Shown here one piece after another: positions 21,001 through 26,375 of a stretch of 39,524 nt of DNA. How positions within the stretch are numbered: the stretch's first letter is position 1; every line of letters starts with the position of its first letter. The translations under genes were made by a program, and so were the position numbers. The stretch comes from a virus, in the IMG/VR virus record IMGVR_UViG_3300023296_001261, positions 1 to 39,524 of that record, one strand, 5' to 3'. The notes beneath the pieces are model-generated. The model saw nothing but the letters and a program-made list of their open reading frames with translations, did no database searches and was not told the DNA's origin.

Positions 21001-21333
21001 GATGCAGATCAATATACTAATGATCCTATAGGAACTAGAACAAATACTACTTATACTCATAGGGAATATAAAATATTTGCAGGTTCTCAAAGAATGGAAA
21101 ATGATCTTATGTATATAGGAATTATACATGAGGATGAGTTTGCAGAAATGCCTTTACCTGCAGGATTAGGTGGGGGAGAAATATTTAATAGAAAACTTGA
21201 AAACTTAAAAGATGTTAACCGTATCTATTATTTATTCATGTCACCAATAGGATCTTCAGATTCACAGGCTGAATTAGATAGTAGAGCAATAGCAGTAGGA
21301 CAATACTTTATAGATAATGTAATATATGGCTAA
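18040..21333 (+). CDS. Tail fibre/adhesin with SprB-like repeats
   Basis: This is a 1097-residue protein. The N-terminal ~290 residues look like a virion-attachment domain. Residues about 365-600 carry three consecutive units with the SprB-repeat pattern: an opening Cys (C365, C452, C530), a G-x-x-x-G-x-I stretch, a G-G/P-P-Y/F segment, then G-T-Y-x-V or G-T-Y-L-L and D-A-x-x-C (C505, C599). SprB is the gliding-motility adhesin of flavobacteria. The C-terminal ~400 residues are beta-rich, with Q-A-E-L-D-S-R-A close to the end. It probably binds the host surface. The SprB relation is by pattern, and the third unit is the clearest. Confidence 0.65.
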   Translation: MSFAYKKLNPSDVKSVPYVANKQYEFLSSSYEAEGIQTYIGEYFPITTANPFDPQNDNQTTDGNYRRLIYESIRHLYYQNYVTKSSLDQETESEDLIYPKNVGQFWHSSSYDNFLQNTMVSGNFNQNHRSFPYFESIEYRFDNVSSSLYGTAIYFIENAAKIRVISIPKDIYGNGVQPSTFELAGDNFLIKDDGQGNLFDYAPVISNYSEQVYSGDAYGYSGDNSLLIPVGNVFYNQGIAVITNVDYICFIEGNPVARNNYIEILNTQLDKTILTLEDDFDDCGFILTGSINTFANPGFTFPDYTVSSSGDLIITPNETSVVPGEYQLYYNVENNFGLTSNTGSVVLRLTSEPLTSNILSLTESCYQNTGDISASVTFSVDQGVPPYSWSIDNTNYTPITDLFQPIVSASIFPSRSVVLSIRDIDGTIVTQSLNTAFLPIDGKLWQNDVSFCGTSDGYIIASASGDLPITASLSASFNGGVELPNTMSNLEVGTYTVYFKDANNCTTTSQIEITKTIPVTASYVSEHIDCFGGSTGQIYLYQINSESLEERDQELYLTGGTEPFTYEWTGPNSFITTSQDIINVPSGTYLLNIEDADGCFYGFTFDLTSSEQILYTASIDYISSAYTSSLLISNLTGGIAPYSVTASTLLSNYFLEVTESGTFSIPLIADELNAGSCSVSLIDSLVCSSVTSSVEIFGRTWELTGSNCEDGTGSLIGEQVGQRTLNFYTNEETGSEWVTVTIRSGSESPIELATSSSLTGSLTWSYNDTLYIDIYTGSNDNFYLRREFSGSNWEETGPASITGSEITSSTIIVGNANMVHFEENLDVSLAFGPDYGIKSLHLTASKANTENLTTNINFKFDKQIPLSKIRDNFTGSASNLILTGSDGSGSNFIARNDEFIDIEYGNTGSYIGPNKLLFREDYAFGNIINTISGSSVEYTSGSIWSGSVSASIFGGENAQYFTQRTDKIWLLTADVDNIGFFEAYSYTDADQYTNDPIGTRTNTTYTHREYKIFAGSQRMENDLMYIGIIHEDEFAEMPLPAGLGGGEIFNRKLENLKDVNRIYYLFMSPIGSSDSQAELDSRAIAVGQYFIDNVIYG

Positions 21334-23062
21334 TACAGGCTTCATAATAAATAATACAGTAAGACAATTCTTTTCTACAGGACCTGACTCAGGTAGTGCT
21401 GTAGCGACGGGATCTGATGTAGATTTAACTGTATCACCATTTTCAGCAAGTTTAGAAGATACCGATTACTATAATAGGGCATACGAACCAGATTTATGTG
21501 AACCCGGATTTGAAACTTGTGTTGTACCTTTATTAACTAGTTTAACAACAGGATCTCGTAGGGGAAGATTTGCTATAAATTACGTAACACAATCTTCTTT
21601 TAATTTTCCTATTAACATAACAGCGTCGGTATCTAACACCCCTGACTTTTCAGTTAGTGAATCATTTTATGCTGCCACAGGTAGTGGACCTATTCCTGTT
21701 TCTTCTTCATTTGTAAGTGGAACTATATATTTTAGAGCATTTATGTCTTGTAGTGGACCAGATCCATCTCCAAACTCAGATCCTTTATCTTTTACATATG
21801 ACCTTTTACCCCCTCCTTTAGAGGCGGGTAGTGTAAATGTTGTATTTAAAAACAACTACTCTTCTACTATGGAAGTTTTACTTCGTAGCACTAGAGGAAA
21901 CGCTACTTATAGAATCAGTCCTGGACAATCCGTAACTTATGATTATAGTACATCACCTGACCCTGGTGCTTGGACAGCAACAGGTCGTTCAGAAGATTTA
22001 AATATTACTATAAAAGGAGGAGCTAGAAGCGCTTATGGAAATTATGTTCAAAGAGTAACTAATGGTGTAGAAAAAGAAACATATACAACTGGAGGAGGGT
22101 TTAATAGTCCTAGTAATAGAAATGAAAATAGTTCAACATTTGCCGCTGATAAAGGATTAGGTTTTACTATAAGACAATTAGTATTACCTAAAAATGGTAC
22201 TACAACAACAACCACTTTTACATTACTAACAGTACCACCACCACCTCCACCAATCCCACCCCCACCACCACCCCCACCACCACCAGGACCTAGTGGACCA
22301 CCACCTGTATATGTACCTCAACCAACAATTAAGTTTGGTTCAGCTATATTTGATAGTGAGGAAGCAGCATGTACTAATTTTAATGAAAATTATAGAGCTC
22401 AAACTTACTATCAATTTGGCAATGTCTTATATTTAAATAGAACTGATGCTTTATCTAGTACTAGAGGTACATTCCCAAATACTGAAAACTATATATTATA
22501 TGGTGATGGAACTTACTATGTAGTTAATAAAGATGGTAGACTACAAAATACAGGAGCGTGTAGAAGACCTTCTATAACACTATCAACATTTAGAGGTGCT
22601 TATGCTACTCAAGAAGAAGCCTGTGCTAGACAAAAAGTAAATGGTGGAAATACTACTTATGAAATAGGTAAAATTAGAGTATCTGGTAGATTTCCTATAT
22701 ATGAAGGTGTAAATGAAAGAGGTGGTAAAAACGCTATAGTAAGTGGAGGAAGAGTAGTTGCATATGAAACGTGTGGAACTGAATTAACTGACGTAACTTA
22801 TAGTTCAACTGGATTTGCTTCTTCTTATGATTTAAATAACCCTTCTACTATAAGCCCTAGACTTTTAAACTATATTTGTAATTTTAGCGGAACTGAAACA
22901 TACTCCATAGGTCCATCAGGAACAGTCTATTACGGGTTTAATTATAAAGGAGGAAAGTACAAATATGTACCTTTAACCTTTAATAGATGGTATAAAACCA
23001 CAGACGGATCTTTTGTAAGTTTTGATCGAGGTCAAGTAACTGGAACTGCTAACCCTTGTTAA
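21326..23062 (+). CDS. Polyproline-hinged adhesin with Cys-containing tandem domains
   Basis: This 578-residue protein overlaps the SprB-like fibre gene by 8 bases. The N-terminal ~175 residues are beta-rich and fibronectin-like. A second domain (about 177-300) is followed by an almost pure proline hinge at residues 304-327. The C-terminal part has two related units, S-E-E-A-A-C...T-Y-Y-Q-F-G...G-A-C and T-Q-E-E-A-C-A-R...T-Y-E-I-G...Y-E-T-C, and possibly a third ending in the final Cys. Paired cysteines suggest an extracellular, disulphide-stabilised receptor-binding tip. The function is inferred from position and composition. Confidence 0.6.
   Translation: MANTGFIINNTVRQFFSTGPDSGSAVATGSDVDLTVSPFSASLEDTDYYNRAYEPDLCEPGFETCVVPLLTSLTTGSRRGRFAINYVTQSSFNFPINITASVSNTPDFSVSESFYAATGSGPIPVSSSFVSGTIYFRAFMSCSGPDPSPNSDPLSFTYDLLPPPLEAGSVNVVFKNNYSSTMEVLLRSTRGNATYRISPGQSVTYDYSTSPDPGAWTATGRSEDLNITIKGGARSAYGNYVQRVTNGVEKETYTTGGGFNSPSNRNENSSTFAADKGLGFTIRQLVLPKNGTTTTTTFTLLTVPPPPPPIPPPPPPPPPPGPSGPPPVYVPQPTIKFGSAIFDSEEAACTNFNENYRAQTYYQFGNVLYLNRTDALSSTRGTFPNTENYILYGDGTYYVVNKDGRLQNTGACRRPSITLSTFRGAYATQEEACARQKVNGGNTTYEIGKIRVSGRFPIYEGVNERGGKNAIVSGGRVVAYETCGTELTDVTYSSTGFASSYDLNNPSTISPRLLNYICNFSGTETYSIGPSGTVYYGFNYKGGKYKYVPLTFNRWYKTTDGSFVSFDRGQVTGTANPC
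22235..22306 (+). repeat. Polyproline-coding CCA/CCT/CCC tract
   Basis: About 72 bases of nearly pure proline codons, mainly CCA, encode residues 304-327 of the adhesin, interrupted only by one Ile, two Gly and one Ser. Short-period repeats of this kind can change length by slippage in steps of one codon, which would alter hinge length without breaking the frame. Confidence 0.75.
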
Positions 23063-23072
23063 AAAATAAATT

Positions 23073-23372
23073 ATGGCGATAGAAGTAGGCCCAAATAAAA
23101 TATCATTCAAAAACAAATATACTGTATATGAAAATGAAATCATATGCACTGTATCGGAGAATGAATTTAATATGACACAAAATCCAACTATCTCAACAGA
23201 TAGTTCGGGTTCACTACGCGATTTCGCTACGGGTTCTAACTTTAAACCTTACGTTACTACAGTAGGGTTATATAATGATAACAACGAACTACTGCTAGTG
23301 GGCAAATTTGCTCAACCACTACCAATGTCTGATGTAACAGACACAACATTCGTAATACGATATGATCAATAA
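23073..23372 (+). CDS. Small structural protein, paralogous to C-terminus of 16990-18036
   Basis: Almost the whole 99-residue protein aligns with the last ~85 residues of the 348-residue fibre protein. Shared features are N-E-F-N-M-T-Q-N-P-T, then V-T-T-V-G-L-Y-N-D-N-N-E-L-L-L-V-G-K and a Q-P-L close. The long N-terminal beta domain of the paralogue is absent. It lies at the end of the adhesin operon, and its stop overlaps the GIY-YIG-type gene by 11 bases. It may cap or dock the same partner as its larger relative. Confidence 0.65.
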   Translation: MAIEVGPNKISFKNKYTVYENEIICTVSENEFNMTQNPTISTDSSGSLRDFATGSNFKPYVTTVGLYNDNNELLLVGKFAQPLPMSDVTDTTFVIRYDQ

Positions 23373-23814
23373 TTACTGGACAGACTTGTCCGGGAAAGTT
23401 TATAACGAAATATCCGATTTCCCGGAAGGTACCTTTGGCTTTGTATATAAAGTAAAAAATACATCCAATGGTAAAATATATATAGGAAAAAAAGTACTAT
23501 ATTTCAATAGAAAGAAAAAACTAACCAAGAAAGAACTAGCCGAAATTACATCCCCAGGACGTAAGCCAACTACTAAAGTAGTACAATTGGAAAGCGACTG
23601 GATGGATTATTGGGGTTCATCTAAAGACTTAATAGCCGATTTTAAAAAACAAACCGGTGAAGGTTTTGAAAGAAAGATACTAAAAGAGTGTCTAACTAAA
23701 AAAGAGTTAACATATTGGGAAATAGCCCATCAACTTAAAGAGGATGTCCTCCTAGTTGAAAGCTATAACGATAATGTCTTAGGTAAATTTTACCGAAAAG
23801 ACGTGGTATATTAA
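23362..23814 (+). CDS. GIY-YIG-like nuclease domain protein
   Basis: In this 150-residue protein residues 26-44 match the GIY-YIG core: G-F-V-Y-K-V-K-N, then N-G-K-I-Y-I-G-K-K. It continues with W-M-D-Y-W-G-S-S-K-D-L (the Y-x-G-S-S helix) and F-E-R-K-I-L-K-E-C...E-L-T-Y-W-E, which can supply the catalytic glutamate. GIY-YIG enzymes cut DNA; in phages they include Seg-type homing endonucleases and free-standing nucleases of unknown role. No DNA-recognition domain follows, so a stand-alone small nuclease is as likely as a homing enzyme. It lies between the tail-fibre and replication modules. Confidence 0.65.
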   Translation: MINNYWTDLSGKVYNEISDFPEGTFGFVYKVKNTSNGKIYIGKKVLYFNRKKKLTKKELAEITSPGRKPTTKVVQLESDWMDYWGSSKDLIADFKKQTGEGFERKILKECLTKKELTYWEIAHQLKEDVLLVESYNDNVLGKFYRKDVVY

Positions 23815-23825
23815 ATAAGGGTTCA

Positions 23826-23833
23826 TATATTTA
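23826..23833 (+). promoter_or_regulatory. Late promoter element TATATTTA before primase
   Basis: An exact TATATTTA lies in the 25-base gap, only 6 bases before the ATG at 23840. If it acts as a -10 box the primase mRNA would be leaderless or nearly so. Confidence 0.45.
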
Positions 23834-23839
23834 CCAATT

Positions 23840-24769
23840 ATGGTAAACAATGTTTTATTAGGGCTGGTTAATTCAATACTGGGGAGAGGTTCTGCTACCG
23901 CAAGGGGCAACCACTCCTACCACTGTCCTTTCTGTAACCATAAAAATCCCAAACTCGAGGTTAACCTTATACCAAATAAGAAAAACGAGAACCCTTGGCA
24001 CTGCTGGGTTTGCGATACTAAGGGAAAAACGTTACACACTTTATTTAAACGACTGAAAGTTGTTCCTGAAAAGTACGCTCAACTGAACGATGTTCTAGGG
24101 ACAACAGTAAAGTATGAAAGTTTACTTGAAAATGTCAAAGTTGAATTACCTAAAGAATATAAGCCTTTACATAGTATAACAAAATCCGATTTAATAGCGC
24201 GTCATGCGTTGGTATACTTGAAGAACCGCGGTTTAACACCGCTAGATATACTCAAATACCAAATTGGCTACTGTGAAACAGGTCGATTTGCTAACAAGGT
24301 GATTATACCTACATATAATTCTGAGAGTAAGTTAGATTATTTTATAGCCCGTGCATTTGACAAAGAACCATCAAGAAAATACGATGCACCTGTCTCAGAT
24401 AAGAATATAATTGGCTTCGAAAATATGATAAACTGGAATGTTCCTGTAATATTATGTGAGGGAGCCTTCGATGCAATTGCAATAAAACGAAATGCTATCC
24501 CACTATTTGGTAAAAACATTTCAGAAAAATTAATGAAAAAAATAGTTACAACTAGTGTAGACAAAGTCTACCTTGCCTTAGATCAAGACGCTATCAAAGC
24601 GACTTACAAAATAGCTGAAAAGCTCCTCAAGGCAGGGAAAAAACTATTTGTAATTGAATTAGAGGACAAAGACCCGGCCGATATGGGATTTGTCCAATTT
24701 ACAAACAGAGTACAAGGGGCTACAGAATTCACATTCCCTGACCTGTTTAAACTCAAATTATCTTTATGA
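23840..24769 (+). CDS. 61: DNA primase, T4 gp61-like
   Basis: This 309-residue protein is close to T4 gp61 (342). An N-terminal zinc-binding domain has C29-x2-C32 and C55-x2-C58. A TOPRIM-type core follows, with the acidic motif C-E-G-A-F-D-A (E207, D211) and a second A-L-D-Q-D-A (D248, D250), which coordinate catalytic metal. The role is to make RNA primers for lagging-strand synthesis with a gp41-type helicase, which is not in this window. It overlaps the next gene by four bases (ATGA), so primase and the RecB-like nuclease are probably translated together. Confidence 0.9.
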   Translation: MVNNVLLGLVNSILGRGSATARGNHSYHCPFCNHKNPKLEVNLIPNKKNENPWHCWVCDTKGKTLHTLFKRLKVVPEKYAQLNDVLGTTVKYESLLENVKVELPKEYKPLHSITKSDLIARHALVYLKNRGLTPLDILKYQIGYCETGRFANKVIIPTYNSESKLDYFIARAFDKEPSRKYDAPVSDKNIIGFENMINWNVPVILCEGAFDAIAIKRNAIPLFGKNISEKLMKKIVTTSVDKVYLALDQDAIKATYKIAEKLLKAGKKLFVIELEDKDPADMGFVQFTNRVQGATEFTFPDLFKLKLSL

Positions 24770-25539
24770 TATTAAGAAAAGCAATATTCCCAAAACAGGA
24801 ATATAACAAGAATTTCACCCAAATTACCACAAATGATTCTCGTTTCTACGAGGATGGAGACATAACGTACCCATCAGTAACTTACGTTTTATCGTACTAC
24901 CCTAAAGGAAAGTATTTTGAAGAGTGGCTTAAAAAAGTAGGCTATTCCGCAGATTACATTGTAAAAAAGGCAGCCTCCGAAGGTACAGAAGTACACAATA
25001 TGGCTGAACGTTATCTACTAGGTGACGAAATCAAATTAATGAAAGATGGTAGACCCATATATGATTTAAGTATATGGAAAATGTTTCTACTCTTTGTAGA
25101 CTTCTGGGAAACTAGTGGAGCTGAATTACTTGAAACAGAAATATTCCTATATTCAGAGACACTTAAAATAGCAGGTACTTGTGATATAGTATGTAAAATT
25201 GATGGAGAGTTATGGGTATTGGATTTAAAAACATCTAACCATTTACAAACCACATACGATTTACAAACAGCCATCTACTCAAGATGTTTTGAAGAATGTT
25301 ACGAGCAAAAAGTAGACCGTGTAGGTGTATTATGGCTTAAGTCAAAATCACGAGGTGAAGATAAGACAGGTAAAAAAATGAAGGGGAAAAATTGGGAAGT
25401 ATACGAATCTTCTCGTACAATAGATGAAAATTTAGAGATATATTCTCACGTACGTGCCCTATTTGATTTAGAAAATCCTGTATTGAAACCTTTATCACAT
25501 AAGTATCGCACAGTAGCCAAAATGGGAGTGTCTTCCTAA
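24766..25539 (+). CDS. RecB/Cas4-like PD-(D/E)XK exonuclease
   Basis: This 257-residue protein has the full signature of the RecB-type nuclease family: G-T-E-V-H at 73-77 (the upstream His), D140 in G-T-C-D-I-V, D153-L-K155 (the D-x-K pair) and Q-T-A-I-Y about 15 residues later (the Q-x-x-x-Y motif). Such proteins are metal-dependent single-strand exonucleases or DNA-processing enzymes. Coupling to the primase suggests a role in replication or recombination, perhaps processing ends or flaps. No helicase or iron-sulphur cysteine cluster is visible, which sets it apart from classical Cas4. Confidence 0.85.
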   Translation: MILRKAIFPKQEYNKNFTQITTNDSRFYEDGDITYPSVTYVLSYYPKGKYFEEWLKKVGYSADYIVKKAASEGTEVHNMAERYLLGDEIKLMKDGRPIYDLSIWKMFLLFVDFWETSGAELLETEIFLYSETLKIAGTCDIVCKIDGELWVLDLKTSNHLQTTYDLQTAIYSRCFEECYEQKVDRVGVLWLKSKSRGEDKTGKKMKGKNWEVYESSRTIDENLEIYSHVRALFDLENPVLKPLSHKYRTVAKMGVSS

Positions 25540-25550
25540 CTTACTTTTCG

Positions 25551-25558
25551 TATATTTA
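25551..25558 (+). promoter_or_regulatory. Late promoter element TATATTTA
   Basis: An exact TATATTTA preceded by TTCG, 16 bases before the GTG at 25575. It opens the operon for the packaged-enzyme block. Confidence 0.6.
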
Positions 25559-25574
25559 TATGTAAAACATATAA

Positions 25575-26375
25575 GTGATAAAATTACGACACATAATCTT
25601 AGAGCAATCCACTAATCCTAAAGCTCTTATACTTGCTGGTTCCCCAGGGGCCGGCAAGTCTTCATTCATAGAGGGAGTAAAGGATGCTCTTATATTAAAC
25701 GTAGACGACTATTACATGCGTAATTTAAAGGACTTAAATGTGTCTTTAGATTTAAAAAACGCAAGTGCTGAAGATAGAAGTAAAGCAGCTAAAGCAATGG
25801 CGGCCGCAAATGCTGAATTCCGTCCTATGTCTCGTGAAATTATATTAGGTAAGAAAAATTTTATATTAGATGGTACTGCTGCATCAACCAAACCTACCTT
25901 AGAGCTTAAAAAACAACTAGAGGAACTAGGATACGATATATTAATAGTATATGTATTTGCTTCACTGGAAAAAGCATTAGAAAGAAATGATGTACGATTT
26001 GACAAATCAGGTGGTAAAGACCGTAGTTTAGCCCCAGGTATTGTATTACGTACTTGGAATAGTGTAACTCAAAACTACGATTTATATCGAAAAGAATTTG
26101 GAAATGACTTTGTATCTGTAGTTAACGATAAAGCATTGGAGAAAGGCGAGCCTATGAAATCCTTAGAAGATTTAGTAGACAAATATCTTACACCATATGC
26201 CCCAAAAGACACTAAACCTAAAACAGACAAGGAAAAAGAAAGAAGTGCTGCCTCAAAGGCAGAACTCGAAAAACAAATAAATGATTTTATAAATCTAAAT
26301 AAAATAGAGGATATCAAATCAAGCTCTGTATCTAAAGACGAAGCAAAATCTCGTGTAAATCAATTCTTTTCATGA
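25575..26375 (+). CDS. P-loop kinase (zeta-toxin-like) with L/I-x-E leader peptide
   Basis: A GTG start is chosen because the ATG at 25560 is followed at once by a stop. In this 266-residue protein the leader M-I-K-L-R-H-I-I-L-E ends at I8-L9-E10, a (L/I)-x-E site. Walker A is G22-S-P-G-A-G-K-S-S30. Later N-V-D-D-Y-Y and L-D-G-T-A fit the substrate and Mg-binding loops of zeta-toxin/polynucleotide-kinase-type P-loop kinases. R-F-D-K-S-G-G-K-D-R may be the lid. A charged C-terminal tail of about 60 residues follows. It overlaps the next gene by four bases. The substrate is unknown. Confidence 0.7.
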   Translation: MIKLRHIILEQSTNPKALILAGSPGAGKSSFIEGVKDALILNVDDYYMRNLKDLNVSLDLKNASAEDRSKAAKAMAAANAEFRPMSREIILGKKNFILDGTAASTKPTLELKKQLEELGYDILIVYVFASLEKALERNDVRFDKSGGKDRSLAPGIVLRTWNSVTQNYDLYRKEFGNDFVSVVNDKALEKGEPMKSLEDLVDKYLTPYAPKDTKPKTDKEKERSAASKAELEKQINDFINLNKIEDIKSSSVSKDEAKSRVNQFFS

